From: Candidatus Melainabacteria bacterium
GTDB taxonomy: Bacteria > Cyanobacteriota > Vampirovibrionia > 2-02-FULL-35-15
Reading direction: 5' to 3'
NCBI GenBank assembly: GCA_016201905.1
Contig: JACQBQ010000023.1
Span: 1 to 61,929, forward strand
Length of the DNA stretch: 61,929 bases
Part shown: positions 8,757-16,545 of the stretch, piece by piece
How positions within the stretch are numbered: the stretch's first letter is position 1
How the letters are laid out: every line of letters begins with the position of its first letter
Notes under the pieces: model-generated
The model's database searches: none
The model's input: the letters and a program-made list of their open reading frames with translations, nothing else
What the model was told of the DNA's origin: nothing
Position numbers and translations under genes: made by a program

Positions 8757-8932
8757 AACTTTTTAAGACTTTGTTGATTTTAAAAACAGTTAAATATATT
8801 TAGCAATGTGCTTTACCTTTTTATTTTAAATGACTTAATGTATATTGTCTCTTATTTAGAAATTTATAGTTAGTTACCTTGACTTTTTAATGAGTTGGGA
8901 GAAATTGAAAGAAAGAAAAACTGGGAGAAATT

Positions 8933-9244
8933 ATGGAAGTTAGAGGCTCAATTAATACACCCAAATCTCCAGTTTCGCTTGAGATAAATAACCTACTACC
9001 AGAAACCAAGAGTAGTGAATTAAGTAAACCCACTGCTACTGTCCATAGTTTAAATAAATCACAGGTCTTGAGAGATGTTAGAGACTGGCTTGTTGCATTG
9101 GTAGTACTTGCCTGGGGAGGAACTGGCATATATGATAGATTTTTCCCTGCTAATCCTGCTTCATTACAAAAAAACTCTACTGATGACTTTATAAAATTAG
9201 ATCAAAAAGAAAAAGGTAAAATTAAAGAAATAGAAAATAAGTAA
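8933..9244 (+). CDS. hypothetical single-pass membrane protein
   Basis: A 103-residue protein with one hydrophobic segment (about 50-63, WLVALVVLAWGGTG) in the middle, a Ser/Pro-rich N-terminus and a charged Lys/Glu C-terminus. GGGAGAA just before the ATG is a reasonable ribosome binding site. It is the first of four co-directional small genes (8.9-10.3 kb), each preceded by a GGAG-type site, which suggests one transcription unit. I do not recognise a family. Confidence 0.6.
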   Translation: MEVRGSINTPKSPVSLEINNLLPETKSSELSKPTATVHSLNKSQVLRDVRDWLVALVVLAWGGTGIYDRFFPANPASLQKNSTDDFIKLDQKEKGKIKEIENK

Positions 9245-9256
9245 AAGGAGTAAATT

Positions 9257-9488
9257 ATGAAAATAACAAATGATCCCAGAATACAAGTTGCTAAGACAGG
9301 TGTCCTTACTGGATTAAAAAAAAGAAGACCTGGTGAGGCCCCCCAAGGAAACAGTTGAAGTGGTTGCTGCTGGAGCTGGAATAGTTCTTGTAGGTGCTAC
9401 TTTGTTTTGGCTCATAGCAGGAGCACCAATACCAAGCTCCAATAATCCAAAAGCTACAGCAACTGAAACCAAACCAATGAAACATTGA
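9257..9488 (+). pseudogene. small membrane protein gene split by a frameshift in a C-run
   Basis: ATG at 9257 follows AAGGAG. The frame stops after 33 codons at TGA 9356-9358. Immediately before the stop is a run of six C (about 9339-9344). Reading with five C instead gives one continuous 76-residue protein: a basic N-terminus, then a hydrophobic segment (GAGIVLVGATLFWLIAGAPI) and a Thr/Lys tail ending at TGA 9486-9488. The topology resembles the preceding 103-residue protein. The shift could be a sequencing error, a real mutation, or slippage in a homopolymer. Confidence 0.65.
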
Positions 9489-9532
9489 AAAATTGGTTAA
9501 GCTTGAGAAATAAAAAATAAAAAGGAGGAGAC

Positions 9533-9898
9533 ATGTACATTAGCCCAGCTTCAGAAAAAACAAGTTTAGGTATAGGAGTTTTAGCAGCTTTACTTGGTCT
9601 AGGAGGACTAGCTTTCATATCATCTACTCAAAAGATGAGTGAAAGACAAGAAATAACAGAATTAATTAGCAGGAGTGATAAAAACAAAGATGGCAGACTC
9701 TCAGTAGAAGAAGCTACAGAGGTTATTTATAACGAATATGGCGTTAATAAAGATAGATTTATCTCAAGTAATAAAGTAAGAGACATAAGTCAGCAAGCAA
9801 AGAGAATGGGAGAACTTGGTTTTAAGGATGCAAGCCAAAATATCTTTTATGCTTTAAGCGAAATTGGCAGAAAACAAATAGAAAGACAAGAAAAATAA
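9533..9898 (+). CDS. small EF-hand membrane protein
   Basis: A 121-residue protein with one N-terminal membrane helix (about 11-30, LGIGVLAALLGLGGLAFI). A single canonical EF-hand loop follows at residues 49-60 (D-N-D-R-S-E at ligand positions, in DKNKDGRLSVEE), and then an amphipathic helical tail. The start has a strong site (AAAGGAGGAGAC then ATG). It lies within the small-gene cluster and probably shares its transcript. It may sense or buffer calcium at the membrane, but that is inference from the motif. Confidence 0.7.
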   Translation: MYISPASEKTSLGIGVLAALLGLGGLAFISSTQKMSERQEITELISRSDKNKDGRLSVEEATEVIYNEYGVNKDRFISSNKVRDISQQAKRMGELGFKDASQNIFYALSEIGRKQIERQEK

Positions 9899-9917
9899 TT
9901 TTAAAAAGGAGAACCTC

Positions 9918-10271
9918 ATGAATACATTACAAAAAATTGCTGCAGCTTCTGTTTTATCTTTAGGAGTTGGTGGTGGTGCTGGTTACGGTATTAGTCAAGC
10001 AGTAAATGAGTCAAACAGGATTGCAAATGATCCAGTTGCAAGAAGTAAAGAGAAGGGTCCTATTAAGATGATTGATATAAAAAGGGATGACATGGAAAAA
10101 GTATATGTCATGAAACAAGATTACGTTGATAAAAAATATAAGTTTGACTGGAGTAGTATGAATGTTGTTCTTGTCCTTAAGAATGGGAAATTAAATGAAT
10201 ATAATCTTAGAGTTCTTTCACCAGATGCATTTATATTTGAAGAACTACCTAAGGTAAAGAATAAAGAATAA
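9918..10271 (+). CDS. hypothetical exported or membrane-anchored protein
   Basis: A 117-residue protein. The N-terminus (LQKIAAASVLSLGVGGGAGYGIS) is a signal-like or anchor helix. The rest is charged, with a beta-rich C-terminus (VVLVLKNGKLNEYNLRVLSPDAFIFEELP). AAAAAGGAGAACCTC before ATG is a strong ribosome binding site. It is the last gene of the small membrane-protein cluster and converges on exbD. No family recognised. Confidence 0.6.
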   Translation: MNTLQKIAAASVLSLGVGGGAGYGISQAVNESNRIANDPVARSKEKGPIKMIDIKRDDMEKVYVMKQDYVDKKYKFDWSSMNVVLVLKNGKLNEYNLRVLSPDAFIFEELPKVKNKE

Positions 10272-10306
10272 ATTTTTCTAGATAGCAAATAGGGTTAAGA
10301 AAAAAA

Positions 10307-10765
10307 CTAATTTGTAGCATTCTGCAAAGTAACAATTCTAAGTTTTTTAACACCAACACCGGCAGCAGCATCAAGCACAGCTACAACGTATTTTTGCCTG
10401 GCTTCTTGATCTGCTTTTACTGCTACAGGGACATCTTTTGTGCCAAACTTTTGAAACTCACTTTTCATTGCATTGCTTACTAATCCCTGAATTCTTTCTA
10501 CAGGTGTTCTTTCATCTGAAATTTTTACGCCGTTTATAGCAATGATTCCATCTTTACTTACTTCTACAGTTATAGTTTTGTTTTGCTGTTCTGCTTTTCC
10601 ATGCTGGGCTACAGGTGGCTCTACCTTAAGAGAGCTTTGATTAATTAGAGGTGCAATTAAAATCATAATTATAAGTAAAACTAAAAACACGTCTGTTAAT
10701 GGAGTAATATTTATTTCAGAAAAGGTCTGTCTTCCACCTGAACCGCTACCGCTTGAAAATGCCAT
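10307..10765 (-). CDS. exbD: ExbD/TolR biopolymer transport protein
   Basis: A 152-residue inner-membrane protein of the proton-driven ExbBD/TolQR motor. The N-terminal EINITPLTDVFLVLLIIMILIAP block (about 17-39, given as location) holds the single membrane helix with the conserved Asp of LTDV that carries protons. The periplasmic domain follows (VKADQEARQKYVVAVLDAA, about 110-128). It begins 6 bp downstream of exbB, and a TonB-like gene lies upstream on the same strand, giving the order tonB-like, exbB, exbD. Confidence 0.92.
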   Translation of the reverse strand: MAFSSGSGSGGRQTFSEINITPLTDVFLVLLIIMILIAPLINQSSLKVEPPVAQHGKAEQQNKTITVEVSKDGIIAINGVKISDERTPVERIQGLVSNAMKSEFQKFGTKDVPVAVKADQEARQKYVVAVLDAAAGVGVKKLRIVTLQNATN

Positions 10766-10771
10766 TGCTCT

Positions 10772-11455
10772 TTATCTCCTGTAACCAGGCTGCGAACCAC
10801 CTTGTGGAGTGTGGTTTACTAATGTGGAAAAACTTAAAAATAATAATTTTAATAGCTGAAAATCTTCTTCAAACCTTCTAACGGTGTTGTTATAGTAGTT
10901 ATTCATAATTACAGCAATGATAGCTACAAGCAATCCATATCCTGTTGCAATTAATGCTTTTGCAATGCCAATAACTACTTCCTGGGTTTGACCACCAGCT
11001 TCTCCTAAGATCTGTAATGTGACAATGACACCAACGACAGTTCCAAATAATCCTAAAAATGGTGCAGTAGCACCAATGGTTCCAAGAATAGATAAATATT
11101 TTTCCAGTTTTCTTGACACAATGTTTACTGTTATATCAAACGCTCTGGAAAAATCTTCTTTTTCAACAGCTATAAGTCTAGTACCTTCTTCAGCAACTTC
11201 CCCTACAACACCGCCAAGCTGGTTTGACAGAGACTGAGCACCTTCCAGGTTTCCACGTTCTAATTCTCTTTGTAATCTTTGGATAAATGTAGTTACGTCT
11301 CTTTTATTTCGCGTATAGTAAAGAGATCTTTCAATGACAACAGCAATGGTAAGCACAGAACATATTGTAATTGGCCAAAAAGCAAACCAATCCCCAACCA
11401 TAAATGCAAAAAAATATTCAAAAAACTTATTGCCATGTACTGTTGTAGCGTCCAT
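10772..11455 (-). CDS. exbB: MotA/TolQ/ExbB proton channel family protein
   Basis: A 227-residue membrane protein, the channel partner of ExbD. It has three predicted helices: an N-terminal one (WFAFWPITICSVLTIAVVIE) and two in the conserved core. The core contains ILGTIGATAPFLGLFGTVVGVI (about 120-141, location only) and AKALIATGYGLLVAIIAVIMNNYY, the family hallmark. It likely powers the TonB-like protein just upstream. TolQ, ExbB and MotA-type partners cannot be fully separated by eye, but the neighbours favour ExbB. Confidence 0.9.
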   Translation of the reverse strand: MDATTVHGNKFFEYFFAFMVGDWFAFWPITICSVLTIAVVIERSLYYTRNKRDVTTFIQRLQRELERGNLEGAQSLSNQLGGVVGEVAEEGTRLIAVEKEDFSRAFDITVNIVSRKLEKYLSILGTIGATAPFLGLFGTVVGVIVTLQILGEAGGQTQEVVIGIAKALIATGYGLLVAIIAVIMNNYYNNTVRRFEEDFQLLKLLFLSFSTLVNHTPQGGSQPGYRR

Positions 11456-11542
11456 AATTTTATTTCTAATTATCCTTTCTTGATGACTGTATCATATTAC
11501 GATTTATTCTGTCACTTAGTCCAACTTTTTCTTGATCCTATA

Positions 11543-11567
11543 TAGGGTAGGATTTATCCTGCCCCTA
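11543..11567. repeat. short palindromic element between exbB and the TonB-like gene
   Basis: TAGGGTAGGAT (11543-11553) can pair with ATCCTGCCCCTA (11556-11567), with one G-T wobble and one bulge. The layout, TAGGG(G) ends around a TTT-type loop, resembles cyanobacterial small dispersed repeats. It could also act as a weak hairpin in the transcript. Confidence 0.6.
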
Positions 11568-11606
11568 CAAACATCAAACTTTTTTCTCTTTCTTACCACT
11601 TGACTT

Positions 11607-12974
11607 TTAATATTGCCTATATGAACTGCTTGACCCAAACACGTTATAGTCAAACGTAAATTCAATATCAACTATATTAGGAGCACCTTCAGGTAATCTT
11701 GCAAATGGTGCTGCACCTTGGACTGCAATTAAAGCTGCTTTATCAGAAGGTTCAAAGCCACTAGCAGCTTTTAATGTAAGATCAGAAAGCTCGCCTGATT
11801 TATTTATCTTAAATGTTACTATTACTCTTTTTGATTCATTGCCACGAGGCGGTCTCCATGAGCGCTTAATTCTTCTTTGTAGCTCATTCATATATGGACC
11901 AAAATCGATATCTTTTTTTGCAGCTAAGCTTGTTGATGCGAGATTTCTTGAGTTTGGTGGAGGATTGCCGATGTTTCCAAATCCGCCTGTACCAGGAGCA
12001 CTTGGGACTTTTGGTATTACTGCAACTGCGCTTACAGTTCCTGGAGAGCTGGACTCTGAATTAGCTGTATCTGGAGCCGGGGCAGCTGGCTGTGGAAGTT
12101 TTTCTTCAGTCTGTGTAGTAGAATTTTGTATTGGAGCTGGCTGTGATTGTGTTAAAGCTGGACGCTCAACAATTTTTGGTACTGGTCTTGGAATAACTTT
12201 AGGTTCAGGAGGAGCAATTGGTTTTGGTGGTGCAAGCATCTGTTGTACTACCCTGGGTACAGCTTGTGGTGGGCTTAGTGGCCTTGTCGGGCTAGCAGGA
12301 GTAATTGGTTTATTTGGAATGTGTTTCCCCTGATCAATGGATTGGACTGTTGATCTTCTCTTTGTTTCTTCTGGCGGTGGCTTCTTGGATTCTACTTGAG
12401 GCAAAATAAATTCAATTTCAGTAATCTGTTCTTTGTTCTTTGAAGGAATAACAAGAAATAAGCTTATTAAAAATAAAAGAGCAAAGAAAACCGAATGAAG
12501 AATATATGAGCTTGCTGTTGATTCGGAAAAACGAAACATCGTTGAATCAGTGCTGATAATTTTATAATCGTATTCCTGAAGAGCTTTGTTTGCATCAAGG
12601 TATGCATCCACCATACTGTAAATGACAAAACTTATAATTGTTAAAACTAAGAGTATTGAGAACGAGCCACCAAATTTAATGGAGTTCATTAAAAATTCAG
12701 CTGCAGGTGATGGTTGAAAATCAAATTTAAAAATAAAACCAAGAATAAATTTAAGTATTGTAAGCAGTGCAAGTGCAAATTCTAAAGTAGAAGCAGGATG
12801 TATTGAGCCAAAAAGCATTAACAGACTTATCGATGTTGCAACTAAAAATAAAATTCCTTTTGTAGTTTTTCCATTATATAATTGACCGATCCCAGGAATA
12901 ATGGAATATAGTGCAATAAGAAATGGTTCTATTCTTTTTGATTTAGACTTTTGATCAAATAAAATGCTCGTCAT
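11607..12974 (-). CDS. TonB-family energy transducer with extra N-terminal membrane domain
   Basis: A 455-residue protein. The N-terminal part (about 1-125) has several hydrophobic helices starting with ALYSIIPGIGQLYNGKTTKG, a TM2-like motif. A further helix at about 160-180 is followed by a long Pro/Pro-Lys-rich spacer (about 195-310) that would span the periplasm. The C-terminal TonB/TolA domain (about 355-445) contains MNELQRRIKRSWRPP and GELSDLTLKAASGFEPSD. An ordinary TonB has one N-terminal helix, so the TM2-like block is an addition. exbB and exbD lie directly downstream. The outer-membrane receptor is not in the window. Confidence 0.83.
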   Translation of the reverse strand: MTSILFDQKSKSKRIEPFLIALYSIIPGIGQLYNGKTTKGILFLVATSISLLMLFGSIHPASTLEFALALLTILKFILGFIFKFDFQPSPAAEFLMNSIKFGGSFSILLVLTIISFVIYSMVDAYLDANKALQEYDYKIISTDSTMFRFSESTASSYILHSVFFALLFLISLFLVIPSKNKEQITEIEFILPQVESKKPPPEETKRRSTVQSIDQGKHIPNKPITPASPTRPLSPPQAVPRVVQQMLAPPKPIAPPEPKVIPRPVPKIVERPALTQSQPAPIQNSTTQTEEKLPQPAAPAPDTANSESSSPGTVSAVAVIPKVPSAPGTGGFGNIGNPPPNSRNLASTSLAAKKDIDFGPYMNELQRRIKRSWRPPRGNESKRVIVTFKINKSGELSDLTLKAASGFEPSDKAALIAVQGAAPFARLPEGAPNIVDIEFTFDYNVFGSSSSYRQY

Positions 12975-13052
12975 ACCGAACCTTGCCTCTTTTCAATATA
13001 CACTATTCCACATTCCACGAGATTTCTATTTTAGAATTATTTTAACTACAAG

Positions 13053-13547
13053 TTAATTAATCTCAATTTTCAAAGATGAGCCTCTTGGCAAAACTAAACC
13101 TGGAGATGATTGATTTTCGTTTGAGGTATTAAAAATTGCTCCTAAGACATTTGTTTTTGTTTGCTTATATAATGTTTTGCTGATTTTTGCAGATACACCT
13201 CCATTTTGTCCTGATTCTTTTATATTCAGATTTGACTTGGCTAAAAATCCCATTTTTGTACCATTTATAGACTGGATCTCATTAAAATAAATCACATAAT
13301 TACTATTTTCCTTTATAAGCATGCCTATAAATCTTGTACCTTTTGGTATGTTTTTACCATCTGGCAGGCTTTGATCAAAGGTAGAAATTGCAAAGATAGA
13401 CTCAGGTGGATTTTGTAAATTAATCTCATGGAGAAGAACAATAGAAGCAAGCCCTTTTTTTAAATACTGAGTGTAGCCATATGTAAATATTCCAAAAATT
13501 AAAATTGGAGCCAATATTATTGCAAGTTTATTTTTTGTAACTTTCAT
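13053..13547 (-). CDS. hypothetical exported protein, VirB10/TrbI-like pattern
   Basis: A 164-residue protein with an N-terminal membrane anchor or signal (about 7-27, KLAIILAPILIFGIFTYGYTQ, shown as location). The core includes IPKGTRFIGMLIKE, a pattern seen where VirB10/TrbI-like domains say a value 'must be stable'. Related wording (IPNGSQLIG, IPAGSRVDG) occurs in two larger proteins at 18.6 and 53.1 kb. It ends in LVLPRGSSLKIEI, another typical strand of that fold. It starts 17 bp after the RidA gene. Function unknown; there is no secretion operon here. Confidence 0.55.
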   Translation of the reverse strand: MKVTKNKLAIILAPILIFGIFTYGYTQYLKKGLASIVLLHEINLQNPPESIFAISTFDQSLPDGKNIPKGTRFIGMLIKENSNYVIYFNEIQSINGTKMGFLAKSNLNIKESGQNGGVSAKISKTLYKQTKTNVLGAIFNTSNENQSSPGLVLPRGSSLKIEIN

Positions 13548-13564
13548 ACAATAATTATAAAACC

Positions 13565-14044
13565 TTAAGACTTAATTTGATAAATAAACTCAATCTCTAC
13601 TAAAGCATTTAGTGGTAACTCAGCTACCCCAAGCGCTGATCTTACGTGTTTGCCTGACTCACCAAATATACTAACAAGCAAATCAGATGCACCATTAATT
13701 ACTTTTGGCTGATCAGTAAATCCTGCACTACTGTTAACAAAACCAGTAACTTTAACTATGCGTTTTATTTTTGATAATGATCCAAGGGTTTCTTTAACAG
13801 CACTTAAGGAATTTAAAGTAGTTAATTTACTTGCCTCATAACCAATTTCTATAGTGTTATTTTTTTCGCCCATTTTACCAAGGTAGACTACTTTTCCATC
13901 TTTTATTGGCAGCGTGCCGGAAGTAAATAATAAATCAGAAACAACTAGAGTAGGGATATAACTTGCAAGCGGCTTTGTAGCTTGGGGAAGGGTAAGCCCT
14001 AATTCTTTTAATTTAGCTTCAGGATCTTTCTCTAGTTCTAACAT
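13565..14044 (-). CDS. RidA/YjgF family protein
   Basis: A 159-residue protein of the RidA (enamine/imine deaminase) family. The conserved LLFTSGTLPIKDG, GYEASKLTTLNSLSAVKETLGSL and KHVRSALGVAELPLNALVEIEFIY blocks are in order. The Arg of VRSALGVAELP matches the carboxylate-binding Arg of active RidA members, so deaminase activity is plausible. An N-terminal extension of about 25 residues and the GVAELP wording place it in a YjgH/YoaB-like branch rather than classical RidA. It is encoded 17 bp upstream of the exported hypothetical gene at 13.05-13.55 kb. Confidence 0.85.
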   Translation of the reverse strand: MLELEKDPEAKLKELGLTLPQATKPLASYIPTLVVSDLLFTSGTLPIKDGKVVYLGKMGEKNNTIEIGYEASKLTTLNSLSAVKETLGSLSKIKRIVKVTGFVNSSAGFTDQPKVINGASDLLVSIFGESGKHVRSALGVAELPLNALVEIEFIYQIKS

Positions 14045-14139
14045 AAAGCCTCCAATTTTTTTTAATATCTACAGTAATCATTAGTTAGTTTACCTCATCT
14101 TTTTGTTCTATATTGAAAAGATTTATTTTGACGATATAC

Positions 14140-14166
14140 GTAGAGATTTTTAAGCGATATCCCTAC
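14140..14166. repeat. short GTAGAGAT...ATCCCTAC inverted repeat
   Basis: GTAGAGAT (14140-14147) pairs with ATCCCTAC (14159-14166), with one mismatch in eight. It lies in the 415-bp region between the RidA gene and the protease, upstream of the riboswitch. Its ends match the GTAGRG...CYCTAC style of the other short palindromes here. Confidence 0.5.
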
Positions 14167-14330
14167 ATTTGATTTCTAGGTTCTTCTTTTTGAAGGGTTA
14201 TCCACTATGCAGTAATTCATTGATTTAAAAAATATAGGCTTTGTGACTGGTCAAGTTAATAATTATTTAAGCCGATTACTACTTCTAAGTTTTCTGTTCA
14301 TTAGAACTTAAAAATGTTTTTTTTGAGCAG

Positions 14331-14458
14331 TTTGACGAAAAGGCAAACCACAAGAAATTGTGGGACGCAAAACCACAGGCCCGTAGACAAAGCTGGTTCA
14401 GGGAGCAATGTCACCGCAGAACCGATGGCTAAAAGGGCAGCTGGGTTACCGAATCAAA
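14331..14458 (+). promoter_or_regulatory. cyclic di-GMP-I (GEMM-I) riboswitch
   Basis: The core follows the GEMM-I consensus in order: AAAGGCAAACC (about 14338-14349); hairpin P2 with CCACAA (14348-14353), GAAA tetraloop and TTGTGG (14358-14363); GGGACGCAAAACC directly after; a long P3 arm; and the closing block GCTGGGTTACCGA (about 14440-14452). TTTGA (14331-14335) and TCAAA (14454-14458) can pair as P1. The protease ATG begins one base after P1, so ligand binding probably controls translation. I cannot separate c-di-GMP from the 3',3'-cGAMP-selective variant without a structural alignment. Confidence 0.9.
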
Positions 14459-14459
14459 T

Positions 14460-15758
14460 ATGGCACCCTTCAATAAAACTGGCTTTGTTTTTAGTTTTGT
14501 TTGTGCAATTTTATTTGCTTCATTGCTCATTGACTCAGCAATTGCAAGTGAAACTACAGCTGACTATGATTCAGTAATTGTAATTCCTAAAGTAAAGATT
14601 AACAGGCTGGATAGAACAATGCACAGCCGTGGCATCTTAAGGTATAAAAAAGTTAAAGAAAATATTTATGTCATACCTTTAGAAGCCGGGAATGGCACAG
14701 CAAAAGTTGCTGAACTAAAAGCAAGTGGTTTATTTGATTTAGTAGAACCTGATTACAAATTTTCATTAGATCAAGTCAATGAAAAAAAATATACAAAAAT
14801 AATAATTCATAGCAGTGAACAGAACCCTCCAGAATCAAACACAAATAATATTCAGCCTGCACCAAGTGTAGAAGCAAAAGAAATCACACCAAATGACAAA
14901 GGATTTAATGCTCAATATTATTTAAGAGAGACAAATGCTACAAAAGCTTGGAGCACAACAGTTGGAAGTTCATTATTGGTTGGTGTTCTGGATACAGGTG
15001 TAGATGAAAATCATCCGGACTTAGTAGGAAAAGTAGTAAATGATTCTGATTCATCCAGTGATGATTTGACAGATCAGATCGGGCATGGAACAGAAGTTTC
15101 TGGAATAATTGCAGCAAACACCAATAACAATCAAGGGATAGCTGGTATATCCTGGAATACAATGATATTTCCAGTAAGAGTAACTGATGAAAGTGGACAA
15201 GCAAGGGTTTCAACAGTAGTTTCTGCTTTAGATAAGGCTTACAGCAAAGGGGTAAAAATTGTACAGATTAGCTTAAGTACAAATCAATTTTCACAAGTTT
15301 TAAAAGATGCAGTTGCTCAGGCGCAGGCAAGAGGTATTTTAGTAGTTTCAACAAGTGGTAATTCTGGAGCCAATGAATTGAGGTACCCGGCTGCTTTTGA
15401 TGGTGTAATTGGTGTGGGCGCAGTTAATCAGTCCAGAGAAATAGAATCATACAGTACAACAGGCGAACATGTAGCTCTTGTAGCGCCAGGCTCATCCATT
15501 TATACAACGTCGCTGAGCTCTGGTTATGCAGCAGTTAGTGGGACATCGTTTGCAGCACCACAGGTGGCAGGGGCTGCTGCACTTATATGGTCAGTAGCGC
15601 CTAACTTAAACAGCAGTGAAGTAAGAGATATCTTAATTAAATCTGCAATTGATCTGGGTGAAGCAGGAAAAGATCCTGTATATGGCTATGGACTTTTAAA
15701 TACAGAAGCTGCCGTTGAAATTGCAAAGACAAGACAAGCAAATCGAACCGCATATTAA
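14460..15758 (+). CDS. secreted subtilisin-like serine protease (S8)
   Basis: A 432-residue exported protease. The signal peptide is residues 1-30 (hydrophobic core FVFSFVCAILFASLLI, then AIAS). An I9-type propeptide-like region follows (about 35-100). The S8 catalytic domain (about 155-425) has Asp178 in GVLDTGVDENHPDL, His209 in GHGTEVSG, oxyanion Asn301 in STSGNSG and Ser363 in SGTSFAAPQVAG. All catalytic residues are present. The ATG lies immediately after the GEMM-I riboswitch, and no separate ribosome binding site is seen, so expression is likely set by a cyclic dinucleotide. The 3' end is 9 bp from convergent purQ. Confidence 0.93.
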   Translation: MAPFNKTGFVFSFVCAILFASLLIDSAIASETTADYDSVIVIPKVKINRLDRTMHSRGILRYKKVKENIYVIPLEAGNGTAKVAELKASGLFDLVEPDYKFSLDQVNEKKYTKIIIHSSEQNPPESNTNNIQPAPSVEAKEITPNDKGFNAQYYLRETNATKAWSTTVGSSLLVGVLDTGVDENHPDLVGKVVNDSDSSSDDLTDQIGHGTEVSGIIAANTNNNQGIAGISWNTMIFPVRVTDESGQARVSTVVSALDKAYSKGVKIVQISLSTNQFSQVLKDAVAQAQARGILVVSTSGNSGANELRYPAAFDGVIGVGAVNQSREIESYSTTGEHVALVAPGSSIYTTSLSSGYAAVSGTSFAAPQVAGAAALIWSVAPNLNSSEVRDILIKSAIDLGEAGKDPVYGYGLLNTEAAVEIAKTRQANRTAY

Positions 15759-15767
15759 CCCTTTAGA

Positions 15768-16460
15768 TTATGCTGAAAGAGCAATACTTGATATAACACT
15801 TTCAAATAATTTCTTCCCATCTTCACTGCCTAAAATATTTTCACAAGCTCTCTCTGGGTGAGGCATCATGCCTAAGACATTACCTTTTTCATTTATAATT
15901 CCTGCTATGTTTTCCATAGAGCCATTTGGATTACTTTCCTGAGTGATGTTTCCATTTTTATCACAGTATTGAAAGACAATTTGATTTTTATTTATGTTTT
16001 TTGATACATACCTTCCGTCACCGTGTGCAATGGGGATTTTTATAACCTCACCTGGTTTGTATAAATTCGTAAATGGATTTTGTAGAGGTTTATTACTCCC
16101 TACCTTTAAATAAACATCATCACAAATAAAAGAAAGAGATTTATTTCTTGTTAGTGCGCCCGGCAATAACCCAATCTCGCATAAAATCTGAAAGCCATTA
16201 CAAATGCCAATCACCAGACCGCCTTTATTTGCAAAGCCAATAATTGGATTTATTATTTTAGAAAACCTGGCAATTGCTCCTGATCTTAAATAATCACCAT
16301 AACTAAATCCACCAGGCAAGATTACACAGTCTATTCCTTTTGGAAGCTGAGGTACTTCATGAAACACTTCTACTACATCCTGTTTTAGAAGATCTCTTAA
16401 AACATAAACACAATCCTTATCACAGTTTGAGCCAGGGAAAATAATGACAGCAAATTTCAT
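15768..16460 (-). CDS. purQ: phosphoribosylformylglycinamidine synthase, glutaminase subunit PurQ
   Basis: A 230-residue class I glutamine amidotransferase that feeds ammonia to PurL in purine synthesis. The nucleophile Cys is in [11 protein letters not shown] (about 82-92), and the catalytic His/Glu are in [10 protein letters not shown] (about 205-214). FPGSNCDKD at the N-terminus and [16 protein letters not shown] are PurQ signatures. It is the small-subunit type, which needs separate PurL and PurS; a PurS domain is fused to PurC at 30.7-30.95 kb. It is encoded alone here, divergent from thrC. Confidence 0.93.
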   Translation of the reverse strand: MKFAVIIFPGSNCDKDCVYVLRDLLKQDVVEVFHEVPQLPKGIDCVILPGGFSYGDYLRSGAIARFSKIINPIIGFANKGGLVIGICNGFQILCEIGLLPGALTRNKSLSFICDDVYLKVGSNKPLQNPFTNLYKPGEVIKIPIAHGDGRYVSKNINKNQIVFQYCDKNGNITQESNPNGSMENIAGIINEKGNVLGMMPHPERACENILGSEDGKKLFESVISSIALSA

Positions 16461-16494
16461 AACGGTTTAATTTTATCTTATGATAGGTATGTTT

Positions 16495-16523
16495 GTAAGG
16501 GCAAATTTAAAACCTGCCCTTAC
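16495..16523. repeat. short GTAAGGGCA...TGCCCTTAC inverted repeat upstream of thrC
   Basis: GTAAGGGCA (16495-16503) and TGCCCTTAC (16515-16523) are exact reverse complements around an 11-base AT-rich loop. It lies just upstream of the likely thrC promoter. It belongs in style to the GTAGGG-type small palindromes of this window. Confidence 0.7.
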
Positions 16524-16530
16524 GCTTTGG

Positions 16531-16536
16531 TACAAT
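16531..16536 (+). promoter_or_regulatory. candidate -10 box for thrC
   Basis: TACAAT lies 10 bases before the ATG at 16546, which would give a very short or absent leader. No convincing -35 box; the palindrome at 16495-16523 occupies that position. Confidence 0.35.
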
Positions 16537-16545
16537 AATGTGGTT

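Noticed and set aside
11839-12333. 164-codon frame antisense to the TonB-like gene
   Set aside because: Gly/Ala/Cys-rich translation is the mirror of the Pro-rich spacer; not a credible protein.
16480-16545. longer N-terminus for threonine synthase
   Set aside because: Runs through an inverted repeat and a promoter-like box; ATG 16546 fits the family start.
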